Source: JBJEQG01 sp051881635 (GTDB lineage: Bacteria; Bacillota; Clostridia; Oscillospirales; Acutalibacteraceae). From it: a stretch of DNA of 15,793 nucleotides. The notes under the pieces are model-generated. The model searched no databases. It had not been told where the DNA came from and saw only the letters and a list, made by a program, of their open reading frames with translations. The position numbers were made by a program, and so were the translations under genes. The stretch covers positions 1-15,793 of the forward strand of contig JBJEQG010000092.1 of the NCBI GenBank assembly GCA_051881635.1, read 5' to 3'. Positions 6,892 through 14,463 of this stretch are shown here, one piece after another (position 1 is the stretch's first letter; each line of letters starts with the position of its first letter).

Positions 6892-8967
6892 ATGGGAAAG
6901 ATAGAAATATTAGCTCCCGCCGGCAGTATGGAATCCATAACACCGGCTGTTCGCTGTGGAGCAGATGCCGTTTATATCGGTGCAAAAAAACTCAGTGCCA
7001 GAGCTTCGGCAGGAAACTTTGATGCCGAAGAAATGAAACAGGCAGTTGCTTATTGTCATGCGGCAGGTGTGAAAGTTTATATGGCGTGTAATATTTTACT
7101 TCATGATTATGAATTGAAAGAGGCGTTGGAACTGATTGAATATGCCTTGTCAGTGGGCGTGGACGCTTTTATTGTTCAAGATGTCGGTTTGGCATCGCTT
7201 ATTCGCAAGGCGGCACCGCAAGCCCGTTTGCATGGTTCAACACAAATGTCGGTACATACGCCGAAAGGTGTACGGCTTCTACATGAAATGGGATTTAAAC
7301 GGGCGGTTTTGTCAAGAGAACTGTCATTTGAGGAAATTCGTGCGATTGCAAAGGACAGTCCGATTGAGCTTGAAGTTTTTGTACATGGGGCGTTGTGCAT
7401 GAGTGTATCTGGACAATGCTATTTCAGTGCGATGTTAGGTTCACGCAGTGGAAATCGTGGGGCGTGTGCTCAGACTTGCCGTTTGCCGTTTAAGGCGGCA
7501 GGCGGTACGGGGCATGATTTAAGTTTGAAGGATATTTCTCTCATTAGTCATTTGCAGGAATTGGAATCCATAGGCGTAACCTCAGCGAAAATCGAGGGAC
7601 GCATGAAACGCCCCGAATATGTGGCGGCGGCGGTAACGGCTTGCCGTCAACAAAGAGATAACGGTGCGGTGTCAGAGGAAATAGAAAGGTCGCTGAGGGC
7701 GGTTTTCTCCCGTTCAGGCTTTACGGACGGCTATTTTACGGGACGGCGTGGCGTGGAGATGTTCGGTATCCGTGAAAAAGAAAATGTGACGGCGGCAACG
7801 AATAAAGTCTTTGCTGAATTGAGGGGACTGTATAAGGACGAAAGCAAAAGAGTGCCGATAGAATGTCTTTTTGATATTAGGGAAGGACAACCGTCAAAGC
7901 TGATTTGTTCCGATTATGAGGGGCATAAGGCGGAAATTGAGGGGACTGTACCTGAAACGGCAAGAAATGTGCCACTGACGGAAGAAAAATGTAAAAACGC
8001 TTTTTCAAAAACGGGCGGCACTGTTTTTAATGCCGCTGTCATTGACGGCACTGTTGGAGAGGGCTTGTCCCTTTCGGCGGCGGATATGAATGTCATGCGG
8101 CGTGAGGCATTGGAAAGACTTTATAGTCAAAGAAGTGCGGTGACGACTGTTCCTTTTACAATGCCTGTTTTGCCTGTAACGGATACAAGACAGGGAATTG
8201 TGCCGAAAAAATACAGAGTTCGTTTGACGGACTGTGTTGTTCCCGAAGAATTTTCGGACTGCGATTTGATTTATGTTCCATATAATCGCCCCTTGCAAGA
8301 GTATGAAAAACTGCTTGAAAGGGGATTGCCGTTGGGAATAGAAATTCCGAGAGGAATGTTTGGTTTGGAGCGACAGATTGCGACACGCTTAGCAGAAATT
8401 CGTGATAAATTAGGAATATACGATGTGCTGGCGTCTAATGTCGGAGCGGTTCAAATGGCAAAAGAACTGAATATGGATATTCACGGCGGTTTTGGACTGA
8501 ATTTAATGAATACGGCGGCGATTGATTGGGCAGAGCGTATGGGAATTATGGACTGTGAAGTTTCCTTTGAATTGACTTTGGAGCAGATTTCACGCTTGGG
8601 CGGACGACTGCCGATAGGATTGATTGCCTATGGGCATTTGCCGCTAATGCTGACAAGGAATTGTCCCGCACAAAATGACGGAAAGGGCTGTAAAAATTGC
8701 ATGGTCACGAAAAAAACACCGTATTTGCGTGACCGAAAGAAAATTGATTTTCCTATGCAGTGCTATGGAGCGTGTACGGAAATTCTCAATGCCGTTCCGC
8801 TTATTTTGTCGGACAGGAAAAATGAAATCAAAGGTGTTGATTTTACCGTTTTTCGGTTTTCTGTTGAAAACTTGGTTGAAAAAGTTAAAAACTCACCGGT
8901 TTTCAACAAAAATAATACCGAGAAAAAGGCTTTTACTCGGGGTTTATACTATCGGGGTGTTGAATAG
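6892..8967 (+). CDS. U32 family protein (TrhP/RlhA-like) with DUF3656-type region
   Basis: Family members were once called collagenase-like peptidases; characterised bacterial ones (TrhP for tRNA U34, RlhA for 23S rRNA C2501) are needed for RNA hydroxylation using prephenate-derived chemistry. The N-terminal barrel begins KIEILAPAGSMESI. The U32 signature runs from Glu161 with Cys169 and Cys176, followed by RGACAQTC with Cys192 and Cys196, the probable Fe-S ligands. Residues ~300-500 fit a DUF3656-type insertion. A second cysteine group (Cys591, Cys600, Cys603, Cys624) lies in the C-terminal part, and the end FTRGLYYRGV is typical of long U32 proteins. Length is 691. A GGAGGAG site lies in the end of zapA about 13 bases before the ATG, consistent with cotranscription. 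Peptidase activity should not be assumed, and the RNA target is unknown. Confidence 0.88.
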   Translation: MGKIEILAPAGSMESITPAVRCGADAVYIGAKKLSARASAGNFDAEEMKQAVAYCHAAGVKVYMACNILLHDYELKEALELIEYALSVGVDAFIVQDVGLASLIRKAAPQARLHGSTQMSVHTPKGVRLLHEMGFKRAVLSRELSFEEIRAIAKDSPIELEVFVHGALCMSVSGQCYFSAMLGSRSGNRGACAQTCRLPFKAAGGTGHDLSLKDISLISHLQELESIGVTSAKIEGRMKRPEYVAAAVTACRQQRDNGAVSEEIERSLRAVFSRSGFTDGYFTGRRGVEMFGIREKENVTAATNKVFAELRGLYKDESKRVPIECLFDIREGQPSKLICSDYEGHKAEIEGTVPETARNVPLTEEKCKNAFSKTGGTVFNAAVIDGTVGEGLSLSAADMNVMRREALERLYSQRSAVTTVPFTMPVLPVTDTRQGIVPKKYRVRLTDCVVPEEFSDCDLIYVPYNRPLQEYEKLLERGLPLGIEIPRGMFGLERQIATRLAEIRDKLGIYDVLASNVGAVQMAKELNMDIHGGFGLNLMNTAAIDWAERMGIMDCEVSFELTLEQISRLGGRLPIGLIAYGHLPLMLTRNCPAQNDGKGCKNCMVTKKTPYLRDRKKIDFPMQCYGACTEILNAVPLILSDRKNEIKGVDFTVFRFSVENLVEKVKNSPVFNKNNTEKKAFTRGLYYRGVE

Positions 8968-9005
8968 TTGAAAACTCCTGTTAAAATGTTGAAAGTGTTG
9001 AAAAC
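8863..9005. repeat. GTTGAAAAC repeats around the U32-dut junction
   Basis: GTTGAAAAC occurs at 8863-8871, 8967-8975 and 8997-9005, with an inverted copy GTTTTCAAC at 8899-8907. The near match GTTGAAAGT is at 8989-8997. The inverted copy could pair with the first copy or with the one overlapping the U32 stop codon. The cluster may be chance in AT-rich DNA, or a weak RNA structure or protein-binding site in the dut leader. Confidence 0.3.
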
Positions 9006-9025
9006 TTTTAAAAAGGTGATAAAAT

Positions 9026-9472
9026 ATGTCTGAGATTGTAAAAATTAAAAAATTATCCGAAAATGCCAAAATACCTGTCAGAACAACAGACGGTTCAGCG
9101 GGAGCAGATTTATTTGCGTGCATAAATGAACCTATTATCCTTCATTCGGGAGAGCTTGTCAAAGTGCCGACGGGAATTGCCATAGAATTGGAAAATAACA
9201 CGCTTGCCGCTTTTATTTTTGCAAGGAGCGGTTTGGGCGTAAAGCATGGTATTACATTATCAAACGGTGTTGGTGTTGTAGACAGCGACTACCGTGGAGA
9301 AATCTGTGTCGGGCTTTGCAATATATCCAATGAACCTTATACCATACAGCCACAGGAGCGTATTGCCCAAATGGTCATTATGCCTGTTGTGTGTGCGACA
9401 TTTGTCGAAACGGAAGATTTGTCGTCAACACAGCGTGGAAATGGCGGATTTGGCTCGACAGGACGGGAATAA
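9026..9472 (+). CDS. dut: Deoxyuridine 5'-triphosphate nucleotidohydrolase (dUTPase)
   Basis: It hydrolyses dUTP to dUMP and pyrophosphate, keeping uracil out of DNA and feeding dTMP synthesis. All five trimeric dUTPase motifs are present: DGSAGADLFA (motif 1), ARSGLGVKHG (2), GVVDSDYRGEI (3, with the catalytic Asp and uracil-binding region), ERIAQMVI (4) and the C-terminal glycine-rich RGNGGFGSTG (5), which closes over the active site. Length 148 is normal. AAAGGTGAT lies six bases before the ATG. It follows the U32 gene by 58 bases in the same direction and is separated from mreB by 181 bases that carry a new promoter. No hairpin terminator is seen after dut, so read-through into mreB is possible. 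Confidence 0.95.
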   Translation: MSEIVKIKKLSENAKIPVRTTDGSAGADLFACINEPIILHSGELVKVPTGIAIELENNTLAAFIFARSGLGVKHGITLSNGVGVVDSDYRGEICVGLCNISNEPYTIQPQERIAQMVIMPVVCATFVETEDLSSTQRGNGGFGSTGRE

Positions 9473-9558
9473 AGGATAAATTATTAAACAAAAATAAGTC
9501 AAAAATACCGCTGTTCTTTGAATGTAAAGTAGAAGTCAAAAATATGACAAAGTTGTTG

Positions 9559-9587
9559 TTGAGATTACATGGACGAAAAGTTATAAT
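9559..9587 (+). promoter_or_regulatory. Sigma-A-type promoter for the mreBCD-mrdA operon
   Basis: TTGAGA (9559-9564, five of six -35 positions) and a perfect TATAAT (9582-9587) are separated by 17 bases, about 65 bases upstream of the mreB ATG. This is the best promoter in the window. The leader contains AAATACC (9621-9627) and GGTATTT (9640-9646), which could pair around the GGAAAGG part of the ribosome binding site. Confidence 0.7.
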
Positions 9588-9653
9588 AAAACATGAGAAA
9601 TGGGATTTGATTTTGTCGGTAAATACCGTTATGGAAAGGGGTATTTTTAAATT

Positions 9654-10655
9654 ATGTTTTCAAAGGATATTGGAATTGACTTGGGAACGGCAAATACATT
9701 GGTTTATATAAAAAATAAGGGAATTGTTATCCGTGAGCCGTCCGTTGTTGCCGTTGATGTGAGGACAGATACGGTTTTGGCGGTCGGCACACAGGCAAAG
9801 GAAATGATTGGCAGAACACCGGGATCCATTGTTGCGGTTCGTCCGCTCAAAGACGGTGTTATTGCGGATTTTGACATTACGGCAACCATGCTGAAACATT
9901 TTATCCGCAAGGCAGTTCATTCTCATGGTTTTGGAAAACCGTGTGTTGTTATCTGTATTCCGTCCGGTGCGACTGATGTGGAACGCCGTGCGATTGTCGA
10001 TGCGGCAGAGCGTGCCGGAACAAAGCGTGTGGAATTGATTGAAGAACCTATGGCGGCGGCTATCGGTGCGGGATTGCCCGTATCACAGCCATGCGGAAGT
10101 ATGGTTGTGGATATTGGCGGCGGCACATCGGAAGTTGCGGTTATTTCGCTTGGTGATATTGTAACCTCCTGTTCGGTCAGAGTGGCAGGGGACAAGTTTG
10201 ATGACGCTATTACGCAGTATATCAAGAAAAAATATAATCTTTTGATTGGCGAGAGAACGGCTGAGGATATTAAAATTCAAATCGGTTCAGCGTATCCTTA
10301 TGATGACGAAAGCGGTGTTAAAATCAAAGGCAGAAATCTTTTGGACGGTTTGCCGAAAGATATTGTTATTACGGCGGCGGAAGTGCGTGACGCTTTGGCA
10401 GAACCACTGTCCACGATTGTAGAGGCAGTTCGGACAACTTTGGAGCAAACACCTCCGGAATTGTCGGCGGATATTATCGACAACGGTATTATGCTGACGG
10501 GCGGCGGTTCTTTGTTGAGAGGTTTGGATTTGCTTGTGGCACAGGAAACGGGTATGCCCGTTCATATGGCGGAACGCCCGTTGGACTGCGTGGCAGAAGG
10601 TACGGGACGCAGAGTGGAATCTATTGTTCAAAGTGTTCAGCGTGGCAGAAAATAA
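9654..10655 (+). CDS. mreB: Rod shape-determining actin homologue MreB
   Basis: MreB polymerises with ATP on the inner face of the membrane and positions the lateral-wall synthesis complex. The actin-fold motifs are clear: phosphate-1 GIDLGTANTL (7-16), the EEPMAAAIGAG helix with the likely catalytic Glu near 130-131, phosphate-2 DIGGGTSE (153-160) and the adenosine motif LTGGGSLLRG (281-290). The N-terminal MFSKDIG is compatible with membrane contact. Length 333 is typical. GAAAGGGG lies 12-14 bases before the ATG, a rather long spacing, and part of it could be in a small hairpin. Its position before mreC and mreD favours MreB over the paralogues Mbl or MreBH. Confidence 0.95.
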   Translation: MFSKDIGIDLGTANTLVYIKNKGIVIREPSVVAVDVRTDTVLAVGTQAKEMIGRTPGSIVAVRPLKDGVIADFDITATMLKHFIRKAVHSHGFGKPCVVICIPSGATDVERRAIVDAAERAGTKRVELIEEPMAAAIGAGLPVSQPCGSMVVDIGGGTSEVAVISLGDIVTSCSVRVAGDKFDDAITQYIKKKYNLLIGERTAEDIKIQIGSAYPYDDESGVKIKGRNLLDGLPKDIVITAAEVRDALAEPLSTIVEAVRTTLEQTPPELSADIIDNGIMLTGGGSLLRGLDLLVAQETGMPVHMAERPLDCVAEGTGRRVESIVQSVQRGRK

Positions 10656-10774
10656 GGTTAAACGCTTTACCTTATTCCCAAAAAGACGGGATACATAAGG
10701 GAGCGGCGAGCCGCCGCAGGTAAATATCCCTTATGCGGTTTAAAACCATTGTGGTGTTTGGGGAAAAGCCCAAA
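10651..10774 (+). other. Structured mreB-mreC spacer with alternative hairpins
   Basis: Four complementary segments are present: AATAAGGT (10651-10658, covering the mreB stop), ACCTTATT (10669-10676), CATAAGGGA (10694-10702) and TCCCTTATG (10727-10735). Segments 1-2 and 3-4 can form two hairpins, whereas 2-3 can form a competing one (CCTTAT with ATAAGG, helped by CCC 10677-10679 with GGG 10688-10690). The 3-4 hairpin encloses a GC-rich stem, GCGGCG (10703-10708) with CGCCGC (10712-10717). A third hairpin pairs TTTGGG (10757-10762) with CCCAAA (10769-10774). There is no U tract, so it is not an ordinary terminator. It may be an mRNA processing or translation-control element for mreC; this is inference. 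Confidence 0.5.
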
Positions 10775-10832
10775 TATAAAGTTTTGTAAGATAGGAACGG
10801 GATTTGTATTGAGCGGCGGAAATAAGCGTAAA

Positions 10833-11714
10833 ATGAAAGGACGGTTGGGCAGTCGGAGCTTTAAAGTTCTGATTGCGGTTGTTTGTGTTTTTTTGGTTAT
10901 CATTTTGGTGACTTCCGGAAATAAGTCGATTGGCAGTTTTTTGACGAATTATGTCATTATCCCCTTGCAAAAAAGTGCGGCGGGTATGACGGAGAGCGTT
11001 AAAGACAGTTTGCCGTCAACAAAAACAGTGGCGGAGCTTGAAGAAGAAAACAGCCGTTTGGCAGAGGAAAACCGCCAATACCGTGAAATGCTGGTTGAGT
11101 ATTATGACCTGAAAGAACAGAATGAACTGCTTTTGGAATTTTATGACATAAAAGAGGAACACAATGACTATAAACTTGTGGCGGCAAAGGTGATTGCCCG
11201 CAATCCCAATGAAAATTTTTATGAGTTTACGATTGACAGAGGAAAAACAAGTGATATTACCGTAGGCTGTCCAGTTGTAACACCTGACGGCTTAATCGGA
11301 CAGGTGTGTGCAGTGTCGGAAACTTCATGTACCGTACAAACGATTTTGTCGCCAAATATACAAATTTCCGTTTGGAGCAAAAAGACCAAAGACGGCGGTA
11401 TTATTTCGGGAACACCCGTTAATGCGGATTTGGGTTTGACGGTTATGAAAAATGTATCGGCTCAGAACAAGATGACAGTGGGCGATATTATTGTTACAAC
11501 AGGCACAGGCGGAGTTTATCCGTCCGATTTGATTGTCGGAGCGGTTTCGGAAATCACTTACGATAAATATGACAGCACACCGATTGCAATTATAAAGCCC
11601 TATGAGGATATACAGAACTTAACGACTGTGGCAGTGATTACGGACTTTGACGGTAAAAACACCGTATCCTACACTGAGGATACATCATCGACATCAACGG
11701 AGGTGTCCTCTTGA
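10833..11714 (+). CDS. mreC: Rod shape-determining protein MreC
   Basis: MreC is a membrane-anchored scaffold on the outer face that links MreB to PBP2 and RodA. After a short basic N-terminus (MKGRLGSRSFK) there is one membrane segment, roughly residues 10-28 (VLIAVVCVFLVIILV). A coiled coil follows at ~60-108 (ELEEENSRLAEENRQYRE), then the beta-rich MreC domain (AKVIARNPNENFYEFTIDRG, VVTPDGLIGQV) and a Ser/Thr-rich tail. The start is uncertain. The frame is open back to a TTG at 10749, which would add 28 residues from the structured spacer, and another TTG lies at 10809. I prefer ATG 10833, giving 293 residues, although its ribosome binding site is poor (GGCGGA, 12 bases away). The stop overlaps the mreD start. 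Confidence 0.88.
   Translation: MKGRLGSRSFKVLIAVVCVFLVIILVTSGNKSIGSFLTNYVIIPLQKSAAGMTESVKDSLPSTKTVAELEEENSRLAEENRQYREMLVEYYDLKEQNELLLEFYDIKEEHNDYKLVAAKVIARNPNENFYEFTIDRGKTSDITVGCPVVTPDGLIGQVCAVSETSCTVQTILSPNIQISVWSKKTKDGGIISGTPVNADLGLTVMKNVSAQNKMTVGDIIVTTGTGGVYPSDLIVGAVSEITYDKYDSTPIAIIKPYEDIQNLTTVAVITDFDGKNTVSYTEDTSSTSTEVSS
11699..11705 (+). promoter_or_regulatory. Shine-Dalgarno site that fixes the TTG start of mreD
   Basis: GGAGGTG lies in the last codons of mreC; its GGAGG core is seven bases before the TTG at 11711. The TTG shares four bases (TTGA) with the mreC stop, so mreD translation is probably coupled to that of mreC. Confidence 0.8.
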
Positions 11715-12214
11715 ATAAGTTTCAGACACTGCGGTATATTTCTTATGGGTTAGAGCTTTTGTTGGTATTGATTTTACAGAATACGCCGTTTTTATTACCT
11801 GAGGTTTTCGGCGGAAGACCTGTGCCGCTTGTAGCGGTTGCCCTTACCGTGGCGATGTTTGAGCCGTCATGTACGGCGGCAATGTGGGTTGGTGTGGCGG
11901 CAGGACTTTTGGCGGATTACGGTTATTCGGGAGCGATTGGATTTTTTGCGTTGATATTGGCGGTTCTGTGCTACTTTTCAAACATTATAATGAATGACTA
12001 TATCAAGACCAATCTTTTGACGGCAATGTTGGTTTCAACTGTATGTATTATTTTAATTTTCGGACTGCATTTTTTATTCTTTTATGTTTTATTCGGTTAT
12101 ACGGATATGGGGTACTTTTTTGTCAATCATTATTTATCCCGAATGATTTATACGGCTGCATTTGTTCCCGTATTTTTTGCCTTAAACCGATTTTTGATTT
12201 CAAAACTGACTTAA
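11711..12214 (+). CDS. mreD: Rod shape-determining membrane protein MreD
   Basis: MreD is an integral membrane partner of MreC in the elongation complex. The 167-residue protein is mostly hydrophobic, with four or five likely membrane helices: around YGLELLLVLILQNT, VPLVAVALTVAMF, AAMWVGVAAGLLAD, IGFFALILAVLCYF and LVSTVCIILIFGLHFLFFYV, then a last segment near AAFVPVFFALNRF. The sequence is poorly conserved in this family, so the call rests on size, hydropathy, the MreD-like DYGYSGAIGFFAL region and its place directly after mreC. It starts with TTG in a four-base overlap with the mreC stop. A 42-base spacer with a good ribosome binding site leads to the PBP gene. Confidence 0.88.
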   Translation: MNKFQTLRYISYGLELLLVLILQNTPFLLPEVFGGRPVPLVAVALTVAMFEPSCTAAMWVGVAAGLLADYGYSGAIGFFALILAVLCYFSNIIMNDYIKTNLLTAMLVSTVCIILIFGLHFLFFYVLFGYTDMGYFFVNHYLSRMIYTAAFVPVFFALNRFLISKLT

Positions 12215-12256
12215 AGCCGGTATTTTCGTTAGGTTGACAGGAGGTGTTGATAATTT

Positions 12257-14308
12257 ATGGAAACAAAAGGAAATAAGGGACGATACACTGTTCTGTTGAT
12301 TATATTGACTTTGATACTGACGGGTTTTACGGTACGACTGTTTGATTGGCAGATTGTCAATTCTGATTATTATAATGAAACGGCAATATCAACGACAAGC
12401 TATAAAGTCAGCACTGAGGCAATACGGGGAGAAATTTTTGATGTCAACGGTGTTGAATTGGCGGTCAATGTTACGGGATACAAAGTGACAATCAATGCCC
12501 TGTATATGAAAGATAAAGATTTAAATGCGGCGATTGTTAAGCTGGTTGAGCTGATTGAAAACGGCGGCGAGAAATGGATTGATGTTTTGCCGATTTATAC
12601 CGAAAAAGACGGCTCTTATGCTTTCTCTCCCGATAAGGAAGATGAGATTGCAGACTTAAAGAGCAAGGACAATCTGAACATGAACAGCTATGCAACGGCG
12701 GAAGAATGTATGGCCCGTCTGGTTGAAAAATATGAATGTTCGGATTACAATAAGAAACAGCAAAGGGATATTATCAGTGTGCGGTATAATATGCAGAAAT
12801 CGGGATACAGCCGTTCAAATCCTTACACATTTGCGGAGGGTATCAGTGAAAACATGATGTTGATTTTGTCGGAAAACTTTCCGTCCTCTACGGGTGTTGC
12901 GGTTGAAACAACGGCAATACGCACCTATGTTAATGGTACGGTTGCACCTCATTTGGTTGGTGTGACAGGTAAGATTTCACAGAGTGAGTATGAGGAACTG
13001 AAAGGCAGCGGTTACAGCTATAACGACATTATCGGTAAAAGCGGCATTGAAAGTGCATTGGAAAGCAATCTGAGAGGAACGGCAGGATATAAACGCTATG
13101 AAGTTTCATCAGGTGGCGAGAATGTCAGCGTTGTGGATACGGTCAATGCCCAACCCGGAAATTCAGTCTATCTGACGATTGATGCACAATATCAAAAAGT
13201 GGCACAAAAAGCCTTAAAGGAAGCCGTACAGGAAGCACAGGATTATGCAAAGTCCGTAGAGGGAGATTATGACGGCGAGGACTGTGTGGGCGGTTCGATT
13301 GTTGTGTTGAATGTCAAGGACTTTTCAGTCTTGTGTGCGGCAACATATCCGAGTTATGACCTTTCGGAATATTATACCAATTACACAAAATTGGCAAATG
13401 ATAAAACTTTGCCGCTGTATAATCGTGCTTTTCAAAGTGCATTAGCTCCCGGTTCAACATTTAAACCTATGGTTGCGGCGGCGGCATTACAGGAAAAAGC
13501 CATTACAACATCAACGGCTATTGATTGTACGGGTATTTATACGGGTTACGGTCTGAGATTGAGATGTATGGGTTATCACCCCGGAGAAGTGATGAGAACG
13601 GCGATTGTCCATTCCTGTAACTATTTTTTTGCTGAGGTCGGGCGTTTGTTGGGTATTGACAAGATGAATATTTATGCAAAACGCTGTGGTTTGGGTGTAT
13701 ATACGGGTGTTGAAATTTACGAAACGGCTGGTATTTTGGCAGGTCCGGAAACCAACAGAAAATGGGGAACGGATTGGTATGAAAGCAGTGTATGTCCGGC
13801 CGCAATCGGTCAGTCAGACAATGCTTTTTCAACCTTGCAGTTGGCAACATACGCCGCTACGCTTGCGAATAAAGGTGTCCGTCTTAAAACGCATATTGTC
13901 CAAAAAGTTGTTTCATACGACGGTACGGAGGTTATTTACGGGAATGACCCGGATAATCCCGAAATTATGGATAATATGGGTGTCAGCAAAGCTAATCTTG
14001 ATGCCGTAACGAAAGCAATGTATGAGGCGGCGGAGAATTATTCGTCATTTCAGGATTTTGATATAGCGATTGCGGGCAAGACGGGAACGGCAGAAAATGC
14101 AGGTTCTGACCATGCGAATTTTATATGTTTTGCCCCGTATGATAATCCGCAAATTGCTGTGGCGGTTATGATAGAACACGGCACAAAAAGTTATGTGGCG
14201 ATGAATGCCGCCGAAAAAGTTTTACGGGCGTATTTCTATGGTGAGGGATTGGACACTGATACGAACAAGAACACAACAACGGGTGGGATAAACTCCACAA
14301 CAGATTGA
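12257..14308 (+). CDS. mrdA: Class B penicillin-binding protein 2 (elongation transpeptidase)
   Basis: PBP2 cross-links peptidoglycan during lateral-wall growth and works with the SEDS glycosyltransferase RodA. One membrane anchor lies at residues ~10-28 (TVLLIILTLILTGFTVRLF), and the rest is extracellular. The dimerisation/pedestal region includes RGEIFDVNGVELAVN and HLVGVTGKIS. The transpeptidase domain carries the three active-site motifs: STFK at 400-403 (nucleophile Ser400), SCN at 453-455 and KTGT at 608-611. The N-terminal region has a long acidic insertion around 85-200. The protein has 683 residues and ends in a Thr/Asn-rich tail. The ATG is preceded by GGAGGTG (12240-12246). Position after mreBCD supports the elongation role rather than a divisome PBP. 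It is a beta-lactam target, and the motifs show nothing unusual. Confidence 0.92.
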   Translation: METKGNKGRYTVLLIILTLILTGFTVRLFDWQIVNSDYYNETAISTTSYKVSTEAIRGEIFDVNGVELAVNVTGYKVTINALYMKDKDLNAAIVKLVELIENGGEKWIDVLPIYTEKDGSYAFSPDKEDEIADLKSKDNLNMNSYATAEECMARLVEKYECSDYNKKQQRDIISVRYNMQKSGYSRSNPYTFAEGISENMMLILSENFPSSTGVAVETTAIRTYVNGTVAPHLVGVTGKISQSEYEELKGSGYSYNDIIGKSGIESALESNLRGTAGYKRYEVSSGGENVSVVDTVNAQPGNSVYLTIDAQYQKVAQKALKEAVQEAQDYAKSVEGDYDGEDCVGGSIVVLNVKDFSVLCAATYPSYDLSEYYTNYTKLANDKTLPLYNRAFQSALAPGSTFKPMVAAAALQEKAITTSTAIDCTGIYTGYGLRLRCMGYHPGEVMRTAIVHSCNYFFAEVGRLLGIDKMNIYAKRCGLGVYTGVEIYETAGILAGPETNRKWGTDWYESSVCPAAIGQSDNAFSTLQLATYAATLANKGVRLKTHIVQKVVSYDGTEVIYGNDPDNPEIMDNMGVSKANLDAVTKAMYEAAENYSSFQDFDIAIAGKTGTAENAGSDHANFICFAPYDNPQIAVAVMIEHGTKSYVAMNAAEKVLRAYFYGEGLDTDTNKNTTTGGINSTTD

Positions 14309-14413
14309 TTGGATTTTTGTGCAAAATGCAGTTTTAATTTTGTGTTTTAAAAGATTAGTGCTTTTGCCCATAAATCTTATGTAAATTTTGTACAAAAATT
14401 TTCTATACTTTCT

Positions 14414-14442
14414 TTGACTAATGCAAAAAAATGTGATAACAT
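14414..14442 (+). promoter_or_regulatory. Putative extended -10 promoter for the minD-mgsA pair
   Basis: TTGACT (14414-14419) and TAACAT (14437-14442) are 17 bases apart, and a TG dinucleotide one base before the -10 (14434-14435) makes it an extended -10. The predicted start near 14449 would leave a leader of only about 15 bases before the minD ATG, with the AAGAGG ribosome binding site right at the 5' end. Upstream (14309-14413) I see no clear terminator after mrdA, only AT-rich sequence with a TTTTGTACAAAA palindrome at 14386-14397. Confidence 0.55.
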
Positions 14443-14463
14443 CATATTAAGAGGTATTTCAAA

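Noticed and set aside
8918..8940. CCGAG/CTCGG hairpin near the end of the U32 gene as a terminator
   Set aside because: It lies in coding sequence for the conserved TEKKAFTRG end, has a mismatch and a tiny loop, and no T tract follows.
9621..9646. AAATACC/GGTATTT hairpin as a riboswitch before mreB
   Set aside because: It is seven base pairs with only two G-C pairs and a 12-base loop. It may slightly mask the ribosome binding site, but nothing marks it as a riboswitch.
9391..9711. Plus-strand frame bridging dut, the spacer and mreB
   Set aside because: It overlaps two certain genes in another frame and resembles no protein family. It is a shadow frame.
10749..10832. N-terminal extension of MreC from TTG 10749
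   Set aside because: The 28 extra residues are not MreC-like, lie over a predicted hairpin and have no ribosome binding site. ATG 10833 fits the usual short basic N-terminus before the membrane segment.
14383..14402. AT-rich palindrome around TTTTGTACAAAA as an mrdA terminator
   Set aside because: A perfect palindrome leaves no loop for an RNA hairpin and has almost no G-C pairs. An operator role cannot be excluded but has no support.
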